Shown here in pieces: positions 45,001 to 56,860 of a DNA stretch of 64,000 nt. Origin of the DNA: Tetmemena sp. SeJ-2015 (Eukaryota; Ciliophora; Spirotrichea; Sporadotrichida; Oxytrichidae); NCBI GenBank assembly GCA_027382625.1, contig JAJKFJ010020921.1, positions 214,887 through 278,886 on the forward strand. The letters run 5' to 3'. Positions within the stretch are counted from its first letter, which is position 1. The number at the start of each line of letters is the position of its first letter. Both the position numbers and the translations under genes were made by a program. The notes beneath the pieces are model-generated. The model saw only the letters and a list, made by a program, of their open reading frames with translations. It ran no database searches and was not told the DNA's origin.

Positions 45001-46401
45001 ATGGAATCGTACTCACAAGCCAATCTCACCACTCAGTACACTGATGATATGGCAGAAGCCGCACTTGAAGGCGAATTTGATCCAAGAGATCTTATTCAAT
45101 CTTCAGTTCACGATCTAAAGGAAGTTAAACCTATTGCCATCATGAGAGGTAAGTCAAGACAGAATATAATATTTTCTTTCATGCTCAAGTTTTACATCTT
45201 ATTGACGCATCTTTTTATTAGAGCATGAGAATTCGGTAGACTGCATCAGCGCAAATCCTACTAATTAGAATGAATTCGCTACTGGCTCTCATGATAAGAC
45301 TATAAGGATATGGGATGTTTAAAAATAGAAAAGTGTCAAGACTCTCTCGGGCCACAAAGAAGGAGTATGGTGCATCAACTATAACAATGATGGCACACAG
45401 TTAAACTCTTGAATCTTGAATAACTTATAAAAGCAATGAAATTACTTTTAGTGACTGCATCTCCAGAGGGAATCGCCAAACTCTGGGATCCAAAGAGCGG
45501 CAAATCGATTGCAGATCTCAAAGGGCACACCAAGAGAGTATTTACAATTATTCGGCTTTTTATGCTTGTATTTTGGGCAGATTACAACTTGAACAGCTCT
45601 ATGGTGACAACTTGCGGCAGTGATAGACTAGTATTGTTATGGGATTTGAAAAAGCTGAGCGCTCCTATCGCCCAGAATAATCGTAAGAATTCTTGAATAA
45701 CTTATCCCTGATAGAGAATGACTCGGTGGTACTGAGCGTAGACTTTTTCCAAGATGACTAATTCATAGTTTCTACTAATCTGGAGGGAGATGTGGATGTT
45801 CAATTAATGAGTGTTTTATTTGATCTTAATAAGAGTTAACTTTTGATTATAAGCAGAAAAGATAACTTCAATGTGATTAAGCACGAGACTATAGAGTCGA
45901 ACTCAGCTACTTCAAACCTAAGAACTAATACAGCATTCTGCTGTACTACAGTTAAGAATTCAGACTCAGAAGCAGGAGTTTTCCTAGTAGGAGCTGAAAA
46001 CAAGCACATCACTATGTTTTAAATCTGATCCACATTTCTATAAACTAAGTATAGATTTGACTTCAGAGACTATAAAATTATTTTGTAGTTCTACAATTTA
46101 GAATAAATTTAGAGACTACGAATTAGAGAGAGTAGGTCAGTTTGTTGGACACTCAAACTCAATCAGAAACGTACAGGTTAGCAAGAGTTTGCAACATGTG
46201 CTGAGTTGCTGTGAAGATCACTCACTTCGTATTTGGGACTATAATACCTTCTAGCCCAAATAATTTTAAGTATTTCAGAATTAGATTTTGAATTAATCCT
46301 AACAGGACACAGAGATAACGTATCCGGAGGTGCTTTCCTTAATGAGAACACAATCGTGTAGCAGCAGCTGGGATCTAAGAGTGATGATCTGGAAAATTTG
46401 A
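45001..46401 (+). CDS. WD40-repeat protein
   Basis: ATG at 45001 (MESYSQANLTTQYTDDMAEA). Repeats end in classic WD dipeptides: HDKTIRIWD, EGIAKLWDPKSGK, SDRLVLLWDLKK, EDHSLRIWDYNT and the terminal SSSWDLRVMIWKI before TGA 46399-46401. GH dipeptides (LSGHKEGVW, LKGHTKRVF, FVGHSNSIRN, LTGHRDNVS) precede them. At least six blades, so a seven-bladed propeller is likely; the specific complex is not identified. Five inserts can be excised exactly (see entries). One further junction near 46015-46080 and a 1-nt mismatch near 46356 stay unresolved. Convergent with the DDX21-like gene (gap about 195 bp). Confidence 0.82.
45149..45221 (+). other. intron or IES in WD40 gene, 73 nt
   Basis: Begins GTAAGT and ends TTAG, so it fits a spliceosomal intron (MR|EHENSVD). 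The ends also carry an AGAG direct repeat, so the same product would result from IES excision. Sequence alone cannot separate the two. Confidence 0.8.
45401..45447 (+). other. IES, pointer TTA, 47 bp
   Basis: TTA at 45401-45403 and 45448-45450. Deletion joins NDGTQ to LVTASPEGIAKLWD. The insert contains a frame-breaking TGA. Confidence 0.82.
45538..45567 (+). other. IES, pointer GTATTT, 30 bp
   Basis: GTATTT at 45538-45543 and 45568-45573. In-frame insert; deletion gives GHTKRVFWADYNLNSSM. Confidence 0.85.
45675..45694 (+). other. IES, pointer GAATAA, 20 bp
   Basis: GAATAA at 45675-45680 and 45695-45700. Deletion restores frame: PIAQNNLSLIENDSVVLSVD. Confidence 0.88.
45797..45811 (+). other. 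IES, pointer TGTT, 15 bp
   Basis: TGTT at 45797-45800 and 45812-45815. Deletion removes a TGA and gives EGDVDVLFDLNKSQ. Confidence 0.8.
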
Positions 46402-46596
46402 AGTTCAAAGACTGAGAGCAGACCTTCAGATGAAATAAACTTCGGAGATGAGAAATTTGACTTGAGTAAATTTATTAAAAGTAAAGTAAAAGGTTAAATA
46501 TCAAGAGTTTAATTTTCATCTGAGTACTTCTATCTTCAAAAAGCTTCTTAAACGACTCTCGCTTAAGGAAGCTTTATGTTATGTTTAGATTAGTTT

Positions 46597-49500
46597 TCAC
46601 TTCTTTCCCTAATAGTAATTAACTCTCAGACATAACCCTCCAAACTTAAGCCCTTCCAATTCAGCTAATTATAAAGTGTAATTATTAAATTCTTGGATAG
46701 CAATATCGGCTTCTTCGGCGGTTTTAAGCTCAACGAAGCCTGTCCCCTTATGATAATTGTTATCTCCTTTAAGCAGGTTAATCTTAGTTACCCTTAAGTT
46801 CATGCCTTCAATTAACTATTGCAAATCACTTTCACTCTTATCAAAGGATATATTCGTCACAAAAAGCTTGGTTATTCACATTGCAAAAATATATAAGGCA
46901 AAACTATTATTCCGGGGCTTGCACCATTCTGTTTTGGAGGAGCCGAAGAATTTTCAAGATATATATAATCTTATTTAAAAATATCCTTTCCATAAATTTG
47001 GCTTTGTGAGATTAGAACCTGAATTTTTCCTAGAAGGAACCTGACTATTTCTACCTGCTGCATTATTTTTGCTGTTTAAAGCACTTGAGTGATAATCTAC
47101 TCTCACATCCACGAATTCCCCTTCCTCGCCATAATCTTCATTACCGTTAAATGAGTTAAGATCGTCATCTCCTTGATCTCTGAAATGTCCACTTGCATTG
47201 CTATTCTTTCGACTGTTGAAATTTGATCTCTATTGATGCTGAGCTTGAGGCTTGCTGACTTAAAATCTTTGCTCTTCTTGAATTCCAGGTCCTCCTCCAT
47301 AGCCAGAAGCTTTTCTATTGTGAAAAGCTCCACCTCTTCCAAATCCGCTTCTGTCATCTATTTAATGCAAAATAAGTTAAAATATTTAAAAAAATCTACC
47401 TTACTGCTGTTAAAGTTAGAGCTACTCACGTTGTAGCTTTATACTCGAGCATGCTTTCCTCCTCTACCTGAGCTATAAATATCTGAATAGGTTTTAAAGT
47501 CAAGTCAATATTTACGCAACTCAATTATGATGTATTTTATTTCTTAAATTCAAGCTAAAGTAATTGTTTGAACCGAAGCCTCCTCCGCCATTTGTTCTTC
47601 CCCACTAGTCTTCTTCTTACAAATCTGGTAGAGCTAAGCACTTTAGAATTTCGAAATCTATTGTGGAATCGCTCTCAATCAGATGAGTTCCTATTTCCAA
47701 GAACCTATCCGCCTAGTTTTCATCGATATTTTCTATTTACCACTCTCAAATACTCTTATTAAGGGATATCAAACACGATTCCTTGCTTATCTGCTTTTGC
47801 TTTCATACCTCTCAAATGGTTAACCATTTTCTCTGGGAAGTGCTTTTGGAAAATTTATACTGCAGCAGCAACTGGGTCTCTGAATTATGCTTTATCTACA
47901 GACCTTAGTTCTAAAGTTATCTGCCTCTCTTGCCCTGTGAGAAGAGAACGAGATTAAATTGCGGTCTTGTAGTACCCTGATATGTAAGCCAAGGCTCGGC
48001 ACAAAGCCTGTTCTGGGTCTCCGTTGCTTTGATATAGTTATAATTTTCTAATTAAGTATTGAGCAATCAGCATTTCTGCAGATTCCTTGAAAAATGGGAG
48101 AACAAGGAGATTCACAGACTCTAAATTCTTGAGCATAATTTTTGAGGATGCCCTTATCACATCTTCAGGCTGAGGAATACCTATGTTCTTGAACTTTATT
48201 CCTGCCTTTTGCTCTATCTGCTGAATCATGAACTAATTCTTCTTCGTGTAGAAAGTTATACATGTACCAATCTTTCCAGCTCTTGCAGTTCTACCTGAAC
48301 GATGGATATAAGTCTCAACTTCATTAGGAGGCTCGACTTGAATAACAAGATCCACGTTTGGGATATCTAAACCTCGAGATGCTACGTCAGTAGCTACGAG
48401 CACTTAAAATTTCCCATCACGGAATCTCTTCAAAGTAACCTCTCTTTGATTTTGAGGAATGTCTCCATGCATAACCTCGATATCGCACTTTATCTTGTCA
48501 GTCAAGATTAAAGCATTTGCGTCTACCTTAGGTCTGTGTAAAAACGATTGATCTTCCATCTCCTCCGTAACATATCACTAAAGAGAAAATTAGGAAACAC
48601 TTTTACTTACGCAAATCAGCTAAGGCAGACATTTTGTTCTACTCAGGACAACAAATAGCAAGATGCTTACACTGATTTAGCAGTTTTATTAGTAAGATTC
48701 TTTAAGCCAAGTCCACTAATCTGTAATTTGGCTTGAGATATTAAGTGGCAACATTTTTCACCCAAAGCGGAATAGTAGCTGAAAAAAGACATTTTTGCAC
48801 CTCATTTTAACTTTACCTGCTAATCTAATCCATAATCTAGAAGAAGGGATTAAGGTAAATTTCTTTGAATTACCCATTCAATATCATCCTTAAAGCCGAG
48901 ATCAAGCATTCTATCTGCCTCATCAAGGACAAAAGTCTTTAAATTGGAGAAGTCAATGTTTCCTCTTTCAATATGATCTCTCACTCTTCCAGTAGTACCA
49001 ACGATTATATCTACTCCGTAATTTAGCTTCTCTCGCTTGATCATCAATAGAAACTCCGCCATAAACAGGTCAGAGTCTTGAATTCTAAGTCTCCATGCTT
49101 TAGGGACGATAATTCATTTTATAACTTAAATAAAAGTCATGCTCATTTTTATTTTAGACCTATTAACGAATAAACTTATTAATTTTTATTACCTGAATTG
49201 CTAGCTCTCTTGTTGGTGCTAAAAATAATGCTTGAAGTTTTCTCTGACTAAGGTACCTATTTTTTCTCAAGAATTCTACTATAGGTAGACCGAAAGCTAT
49301 AGTTTTTCCTGAGCCTGTCAAATCTCTAGCTATCACATCCTCTCTGTTGTAAATTGGATAGAAAGTGTGCTGTTAAATTGGGAATAAAGCTAGAATGCCT
49401 CTGGCTTTAAACTTATCAACAGATCTCTGACTGATTTCAGGAAAGTTTGCGAATTCTCCATCAAGAACATCATATTTGAAAATCAACAATGAAAGTATCA

Positions 49501-50071
49501 GAAATATTGAGGAAGTTTCTCATTTTAAAGTCTTTACTTATTTAACTGCACTTCCTTGTGAAAATTATTAGAGTCTGATGTCTTTCCATGCCCATTTAAT
49601 TGTCCTCCTACGCTTTGGGAATGCTAGTGATGAGAAGCAGATTATGGAGCAGTATAATTAGTTCTTCCAAATATAGAATTCTATTTATTTTCCTCTGCTG
49701 GTTAATTCTAAGCCTATAAGAAAATCAGTTTAGGAACGTTTATATTTAGTAAATGATTTCCTATTTATATGTTTTGAGTTTTCTAAAGCATGCAAATATC
49801 TTTTTCTCCGGCTTCACTAAATCTAAATTACTTACTTGGACTGGTTGCTTTTACTCTTATTGTTTTTAAGATGGTTAAGTTTGTGATGGTGCAGCTTCTG
49901 ATGCGGGTGTGGGGCCTTTCTTGCTGTTGAAAAAAGAAGGCTTTCTGTTGTGGCCTCCATCATTCTAAAATTTAAATTTTAAAACTTAGAAAGAGAAAAG
50001 ATAATAATTATAGTTATAAAATGAGTTTATAACTTCTTTGTATATTTTACGGTGTTAGTAGCGGTACTCAT
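46597..50071 (-). CDS. DDX21-like nucleolar DEAD-box helicase with C-terminal RRM
   Basis: DDX21-family RNA helicases act in rRNA processing in the nucleolus. From ATG at 50071 the first exon (MSTATNT) is followed by an 86-nt GT-AG intron, then a disordered N-terminus. Q-motif region: [17 protein letters not shown]. Motifs seen: I (TGSGKT), Ia (APTRELA), II ([10 protein letters not shown]), III (FSATIP), V ([12 protein letters not shown]) and VI ([10 protein letters not shown]). Next comes the DDX21-specific linker [20 protein letters not shown] followed by [12 protein letters not shown], and a GUCT domain ([15 protein letters not shown]). A Gly/Arg-rich tail ([22 protein letters not shown]) follows. 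Then an RRM begins [16 protein letters not shown] and ends [16 protein letters not shown] before TGA 46597-46599. The RRM is not a usual part of this family. Five or more IESs occur. Confidence 0.88.
46871..46905 (-). other. IES, pointer GAATAA, 35 bp
   Basis: TTATTC (GAATAA on the coding strand) at 46871-46876 and 46906-46911. Deletion joins the linker NGASPGIT to the RRM start [10 protein letters not shown]. Confidence 0.85.
47356..47393 (-). other. IES, pointer TAGAT, 38 bp
   Basis: ATCTA at 47356-47360 and 47394-47398. Deletion joins NFNSSKV to [12 protein letters not shown] within the Gly/Arg-rich tail. Confidence 0.82.
47725..47764 (-). other. IES, pointer ATATC, 40 bp
   Basis: GATAT at 47725-47729 and 47765-47769. 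Deletion joins KQGIVFDI to [14 protein letters not shown] inside the GUCT domain and restores frame. Confidence 0.87.
49965..50050 (-). other. intron, 86 nt
   Basis: Coding strand GTAAAATA...ATTTTAG directly after MSTATNT; removal continues as [18 protein letters not shown]. No convincing pointer repeat, so intron is preferred over IES. Confidence 0.75.
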
Positions 50072-50284
50072 TTTTGCTGGTTTGTAGAAATTTAGTAATT
50101 ATTATTTGTGGTAATCATATTTTAAAATTTAATTAATCTTCTTCTTCCTCTATCAGAACTTTCATCACACTTATTATTATTATTATTCACTTTGCAATTA
50201 ATAGTTTATTATAATTAGATATAGAGGGAAGGAGGGGCATGAGTTAAAATTAAAGCTTTCTAATTAAAGGACTAATCACAATAC

Positions 50285-51555
50285 TCACTGTGTAGCATTT
50301 TACTCTGTCTTTGTTTCAGTCTGCTACTTTCTTTTTCTGCCATGAGCGCCATACACCTTATCATCTTCATAGTGTTTGTATTCCTTGAAGGTGTCTTGGT
50401 TGACCTCTATGCTCCCTGAGCGCTTCCCTAATCTTTCGTAGAGCTGCCACTTGTTATACATTTCTTGAGGGGGTGGGTTCAACCATCTGAACTCCAAATC
50501 TTTATTCAAAGAATAAATAATCATTTTTAGCCTTAAATAAATCTAAGTCCTCTCTGTAGTCGTGTAAAAGGAGATGCACCTAAATTTCCTTAATCGTGAG
50601 CATGAACCAAGAGTCGTCTCTCGTTCCAGATATAGTAGGAATGTTTTTTATCTCAGGGCATTCCAAAGCTTTAACTTAGGCGTTAAGTAACTTTGCTGTG
50701 TTGTACAGATGCTTTATAGAGAAACCTGAACATACTATAGCACCAATAAAGATTCAAAGGTTAAATTTTTCAGAGTAAGCATAGTTTTCTATCTAGTCTC
50801 GACCCAGTGCTTTCAAATTAACGACGCTGATGTCTTTCATTTGGTAGACTTCTAGGAAGTTTATCACCTCTCTTATAGTTGGCAGTTTTCCTTTTGTGAA
50901 GAATTCTCCCTTCTCTTCATGAACCTAAGCGCCAAAACCCCACAAGAAATTCTTCTATGGTCTTTTGACTAAGTTAAAATCCCAAATATAATTTCACACT
51001 AATTCAAAGACTAACTTAGCAGAGTAGTCACCGAATCTCGCTTCCTCTTCTTTTTCTTTTCTCTTTTAGAGGAGTTCTTCTCTGTGAAGGATATAGTATT
51101 CTTGGCTGTATGTTAACTTATCATTGAGTTCATCTTCTCTTTAAGCGATTAAAAATCCTGTGTATATTTGAATCCTAAATAAATAGTTGTGTTAATTAAT
51201 TGATTTAGGTTGAAGACTTAGGAGCTAACGGGTGCTATTTCTTAAGATCAAGATCATCTTAAATCTCTAAGCTCATAAATGGAAATCAAATCAATTCATA
51301 ATTTTTTCTTTACAGAAATTATATTTCTACTATTTCACAAAGCTCATAGGTATGTGAGATAGCTCATTAACTAGATGTCCTTGATCTCCGTTTTCATTGT
51401 AAGATTGTAGCCCATCTTTATTCTTTGAAGGCCTGCCTTTCTTTTTTGTTTGTTTTTAATTTTCTTCCTCGATAAGCTGCGCTTCCCTCTTGAGTTCCTA
51501 TCTATGTTTTTGCTCTTATTAACGACGGTCATTTTTTGTCTTTCCAATACATCAT
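50285..51555 (-). CDS. MALSU1/RsfS (Iojap) mitoribosome large-subunit factor
   Basis: RsfS-family proteins bind uL14 of the (mito)ribosomal large subunit and block premature subunit joining. After IES removal the conserved domain reads PTIREVINFLEVYQMKDISV, then FIGAIVCSGFSIKHLYNTAK and SGTRDDSWFMLTIKEIQVHL followed by LLHDYREDLDLEFRW, matching the family's D-W-hydrophobic-VH-x-REYYDLE-LW end. A lysine-rich N-terminal extension (KKKGRPSKNKDG) and a charged C-terminal tail (VYGAHGRKRKQQTETKTE) are extra. Stop TGA 50285-50287. The putative start ATG at 51555 is out of frame with the next block by one A in a 6-A run, so either a sequencing error or a missed IES is present. An insert at about 51200-51300 is not placed. 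Confidence 0.83.
50496..50538 (-). other. IES, pointer AGATTT, 43 bp
   Basis: AAATCT (AGATTT on the coding strand) at 50496-50501 and 50539-50544. Deletion joins YREDLDL to EFRWLNPPPQE and removes a TGA. Confidence 0.88.
50747..50761 (-). other. IES, pointer TTTA, 15 bp
   Basis: TAAA at 50747-50750 and 50762-50765. Deletion removes an in-frame TGA and gives AYSEKFIGAIVCSG, matching the RsfS core. Confidence 0.85.
50983..50994 (-). other. IES, 2-bp pointer TG, 12 bp
   Basis: CA (TG on the coding strand) at 50983-50984 and 50995-50996. Deletion removes an in-frame TGA and yields VFELVWDFNLVKRPQKN. The 2-bp pointer makes this less certain. Confidence 0.6.
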
Positions 51556-51559
51556 AATA

Positions 51560-53590
51560 TTTCTGTATTAAAATAAACGTTTAGTTTTAACAAATAAAAT
51601 CTTTTCAAGATCATTTTTATTACTTTATTCATTAAAATAAATATATTATGTTTTTAAAGCAAATGTATAAAAGGCTTGATCTGATAAGTAATTTCTTACT
51701 TAACTAATGGTATACTCAGATTTTATAGCTTATTCTATTTTTAGTTACCATCCTTTAAATTATTTTGAATTATTTTAAAGTTGAACTCTATTTACTAAAA
51801 TTCACTTTTATTAGTATATTCTAATAATAAATATCTGAAATACTTTGAGAAGTTTAATCTTCTGAATCAGTTTGCTCATCTTCTTCTTCCTCCTCTTAAA
51901 TCCTCTACTCTCCTTGTGAATTACGATTTCCGAAGTTTCTATATCTCAAAGCGCTAATTTATTTAAATAATGCAATTCATTTTTATATTTTGTATTTTTA
52001 TTAGTCTACTTTGCTTCATGATTCTTATAATCTATTGCCAGCAAATAATTGGTAAATAAGCTTTGTTTAAGCTGTTGTTTTTAGTCCACTTAATAAATAA
52101 ATCATTCATACACTTTTAATAACTTCACCATTATAATTTACTAAATTTTAATTTAAAAAAAGTTATGGTCTGAGTAGGAGACAAATTTTAAGTCATCATG
52201 ATCAAAAGTTGCATAAAATTAAGAATTTTTAATTCAAAAAAAGCTCAGAAGCTTCGTTGCAAACTTTGATTTTGAATTATTTTCTCTAGTTATATTTTCA
52301 TATTGATAGATCAACATTTTTAATTTATCATTTAGAAGTTTTATAATCAAAATAAGTTGCCATCTTTATTCTCTAAAGAGTAACATCGCACTTTATATAA
52401 GAAGTATTTTTTATTTAATATATTTAAATTTTAATAGCCTTCAGATCTGTTATAATCTTAAGGAACTTTTTCGAAATAAATATATGCTCTCATAGAATTA
52501 TCAATTTTTAATAATCAATTTAAATAAAAAGCGCTTAGAAAACAAGGGACAGAGTAATGAGACTTGCTTTGCGAAGATCTTAGAATCTAATTATTGAAAT
52601 AATTACTACTTGGAGCACCCACTTAAATTGGATAAATAATTTAGGAGCAAGTTGGACGAGTCAAAAGGGCCAATTATTTTGTTAAATACATTTTCTGAGC
52701 CATTATTTTTAATATATTACCATACAAACAGGCGATTTAATTCCTTTAATCAAAACATTAAGAAATAATTATAAATGTTTATTAATTCTAAATTGCAGAC
52801 TAAATTTTATCATACTAAAATAGAGTAATATAACTTTTATTGTAATCAATTATAAAAAAAAATTGAATAATTTCCATATTTTTTTAACATTAATTTCTTA
52901 AGGTTTTTAAATATATGTAGCATGTATTTTTAAAATGAATATCCAATTAAATCCTAAGATTTATTCTATTATTGCTTTGAGTTTAATAATGATAAGTAGA
53001 GAATTGATCAATAAAAATAAGTGAATATAATTATTAAAGATGAAATCAAAATCACATAATTAATACCAATTTTAAAACCTAAAGAGGGATTTCAAAAGAA
53101 AAAATACTTTTTATAATTATTAATTCCTATAATGAAGTCTTAATTTTTAAAATTAAAAGAAATAAAATACTTCAGCGATTTTTTAGCTACTGTAAGAACA
53201 GTTAATAAGAACTTTTTGTTTATGACCACCATTTTTTAAAATTAAATTTACAAGGTATATAATTTGTATATAACCTCGAATTATTACCTTAAGATTACCA
53301 GTGATTAAACCTTTATCTTTTATTCTAGAGTTCTTCTTTTAAAAGAGCTTTAAGTTATTATTTCCTTTATATCGAGTATAATAATTTAATTATTATTTTT
53401 GTTTATTTTGGATCAGAGGAAGAATCCAAATCCTAATAAGTTAAAAAGTAGGGGTTTAAATTGGAATAAAGTAGAATTGATCAGCAATCGCCTGACAACC
53501 AGAGTTATAATTGTAACTCTTATAGCCAATTAATTCAAAATTATTTGTATTCAAAAAATGAATTCAAAGTTTCATTTATAACATGCATTT
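51560..53590. other. AT-rich DNA without supported genes
   Basis: Roughly 80% A+T, no protein-like frame, no clear repeat. It begins sharply after the MALSU1-like gene and probably is germline-limited DNA eliminated during macronuclear development. Confidence 0.5.
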
Positions 53591-53619
53591 ATAATTTTTA
53601 TTATTATTATTTACTATAA

Positions 53620-53850
53620 ATTTCTTCACAAGAAGAAGAAGTAAAAAATGAATAGAAGAGTGCTGATTAAATTCACCACCCAGTGCAGTAGAATGAATAA
53701 AATAACCTAGATATAGAATACGAAGAGGAAAATTAACGAAAAGAGTTTCACATTTTGCAAATCTTAGGAAATGATTTGCAAATTCTAGATACTCCTATGA
53801 CATAGTATCTGGAGAATGCATTCTTAAGAGTCTATTTGCTCACCTAAAAA
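53620..53850 (+). CDS. unidentified coding segment
   Basis: Plus strand: SQEEEVKNEQKSADQIHHPV, LDIEYEEENQRKEFHILQIL, then NDLQILDTPMTQYLENAF. Strongly protein-like with Gln TAA/TAG codons in a setting of about 20% G+C. An isolated MDS candidate; no family recognised. Confidence 0.5.
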
Positions 53851-54589
53851 ATTTTCTTAAAATTAATAATAATCTTATTTAATTTTCGAGTATTAAACTG
53901 TATACTTAGTCAAAAAGATTTTTCAGGATTTGCTAGAGAATATTTGCAAATTATATTTAAAGAAACAGGAAATTTAATTTGTAAGTTAAGTATATTAAAT
54001 GACTTAATAAGCCGTGCAAGATTTTTTTTTCCAAATGTTTTTAAATTGCTTTTGTAATGGCTCGAATCATATTCCTTAAATTATTGTTTAATTGCAATAA
54101 TCTAATGAAATTTGTGGACTAGTGGAAGTATCAATTTTTTAAATGGAAATAATGTAATATGATTTTTAAATCATAATATTTAAATTTTAAAATGAGAAGA
54201 AATTTAAAAAAAGAGATAAAAAATTAAATTTAATATAAAATGTGTACATCTAAAGTTAAATGCATTACTTTATTTGATAACTCGGTTTTTCTTTTATTGC
54301 AATAATTATTTACTAGAAATAATGTATGTTTTAAATGCAGGCAGGCTCACTAATTTGCTTGATTTTGTAAATAATTTAAACAAGAAAGTTTTCTCTCACT
54401 AGAAAATGAAATTTTACAATTTATACAACTCTATTATAAAATTAATCATATTTCCCAGAAAAACAAAGTTATCAATTCTGTTGATGCTTCAATTAAAATG
54501 GCTTTATTTAGATTTTTTTATAATCAAAATATGAATTTAATTAAGTTTAGAATTTAATTAAACTTATTGCTAGTTAAAATAATAAGCAG

Positions 54590-55200
54590 GGTTTCAATAG
54601 AGCTTTGTACATTTCTGAATGACCCTCAATATACTTGTTGGTTGTAATCAAGCCAATCCAAAATTAATGCAGCTTCTTTTTCAAGCACATTTATTTTCAT
54701 AAAATTTTAGAATTCTGGCCAATATTTTTTCGCGCCTATAAATTGACATTATAACTCTCAAAAATATTCATTGATAATAAAAATAAAAATCTTATAGGTT
54801 TAATTTTTATTTAGAGTTACCTCACCTATGGTTAATAGCTGGATCTAATTAAATTCAAAAATAAATTCTATAATATAGCTGAAAAATTAATAAAAAAGTT
54901 AATTAAATTAATAAATAAATCGGTAAATTATAAATCCTTGGGAGTTAAAGTGTGAGATATTGAGCTTAAATTGTGATCATTGGATTAAGCATTATTAATT
55001 CTAAGCTACTTTGATCCTTGTAAGGACTTTTAAGGAGGCGTGCCTGCGAAGGGAGTTACCTCAATCATAATTTTTTTAACTTCGCTAATTTGTTGGTTCG
55101 GAGTTTGTGGCATCAAAATCACTAGATAGGATCCTGCTATTGTAATGACAGTAGAACAGACTATTCTTATAATTTGATGAGCTATAAAATAAGCCCCATT
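54590..55200 (-). CDS. unidentified coding segments, one with a membrane helix
   Basis: Minus strand, upper block (about 54950-55200): FIAHQIIRIVCSTVITIAGS then YLVILMPQTPNQQISEVKKI, a probable transmembrane helix followed by a soluble tail ending in a Ser/Asn-rich stretch. Lower block (54600-54690): EKEAALILDWLDYNQQVY, interrupted by TGA, then SFRNVQSSIETLL. Both are islands of higher G+C in AT-rich DNA. Whether they belong to one gene is unknown. Confidence 0.45.
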
Positions 55201-55529
55201 TCGTTTTACTTAGCTAGTAACCTAATAGCCAACATTTTACAACACGTCATTTATTATTTTAATTTAATTCTCATTTTTATTTAAAATTTAACTATATTCA
55301 AAAATTCTGGTACTCTAAGCATTTATTTTGTAGCATAATAAATAATTTCACTTATTTAAATCTTGCCATTCTTTTTAATACTTGCTAAATAATTATATAA
55401 AATAAAAACTACGTAAAAATATATATTTAAGCAATTTTGATTGAGAGTTATAAGTAATTATATTCTCACAGTGAAAACCTTCGTTGATTTAGCATTTTAA
55501 GTGTTAGAATTAAAAAATGGTTTTAAATT

Positions 55530-55610
55530 AAAGAAGAAGTGCTTAGGATTCAGATTATTGTGCCTGTTATAGAAAAGAAGATTCAGTAGCCTAAGGAGCA
55601 TTCATAAGTA
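55530..55610 (+). CDS. short coding-like island
   Basis: Plus strand RIQIIVPVIEKKIQQPKEHS in AT-rich surroundings. Too short to identify. Confidence 0.3.
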
Positions 55611-56489
55611 ATTATCTATCATTTATTTTAATTGCTGAAACAATAGAAAAATTGGCTAAACATTTTAAAAATGCAAGAAGAAAACTTCCTCTCAATTTAT
55701 TTGTAAATTCAAGGAAATTAAAAAAACTTAAAATTATAAATTTCATTGCAACAATATTTTAATTTATTTATATAAATAATGCTATTATTCATTTGCAATT
55801 AATATGCGAATCATTATTCTAAATTAGATTTGAATATAAATTTTGTTAAATTTTAAGCTTGTGTTTGTAGCATTGAGTGTATTAATTATGGATTTAATTA
55901 ATACTCTCTAAGCGAAAAATGATTGCAACGACTAAAAAATGAACGTGAAGTCTAAATAAGAACCATCTAAATAAAGGGCATCTTATTTTTATATTTTAAT
56001 AATTAGTAATTCATCTTTGGAAAATCTAATATCCATTCAGCTAAAAGATAGCCAAAATTATGAGGAACAGAAATAAAATTATTTAGTTACTTTGTTGTAT
56101 TGATTAAATAAAACGACAACTCAAGCTCCTCTAACTAAACTTCAAATTTATTTTAATCTTTATAATTCATTTTTATTCATAAATTCAAAACCAGAGTCTC
56201 TAATTTTAATTATAATAAATTTTGAATGCTAGTTAGTTAATTTTTTATAGAAATTCATTATTATATTTATGAATAACATAGGATAATAGTTGGTTTCTTT
56301 AAACAGTACGATAAGTGTTGATTTATTGAAATTGATTATGATTTACATTCCTAATATTTGACTTTACTTTGCTTTTTATTTATGAAATGAACTAACTACT
56401 TTTCTATTTTCTTTATTTAATTTAGCATATAAATACAGCACATATATGCAATGGCTTTAAATGATATTAATTCTTTGATGATTATCTCA

Positions 56490-56660
56490 ATGATTGTTTT
56501 TAACTTCTAATTCCTCCTCTAAGGAGACTAAAAGCAAGACTCAGAGCTCAAAAGGATCACAGTTAAATGAAGCTCCAGTAACCGGTAAAATAGCCATCTT
56601 TAAATTGGAGGAGTATGACCTCGCAAAAGATGTATCGATCTTAAAAAATACCTATCTCAT
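56490..56660 (+). CDS. unidentified coding segment
   Basis: Plus strand: SNSSSKETKSKTQSSKGSQL then APVTGKIAIFKLEEYDLAKD. Clear rise in G+C and a protein-like frame; flanks drop to about 20% G+C. Probably one MDS of a gene spread over 56-61 kb. Confidence 0.5.
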
Positions 56661-56860
56661 CATTACTAGGTTTGCATAATTTAATAATAATATTAAGGGA
56701 TTAAGGCCGCTAAATAAATAGGCCTGAGTCAATGATATTGCTGTGACGCAACTTATTGAGCACACAAACTACCAAAGCAAATTTAGGGATATTTAAATAT
56801 GACACCTCCTCACACTGAGCAGAACCCCGTTCTGCAGACCATCCAAAAAACCTAAAAGGA

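Noticed and set aside
46757..46978. Plus-strand open frame over the RRM
   Set aside because: The minus strand encodes a clear RRM with RNP-like motifs; the plus frame is antisense.
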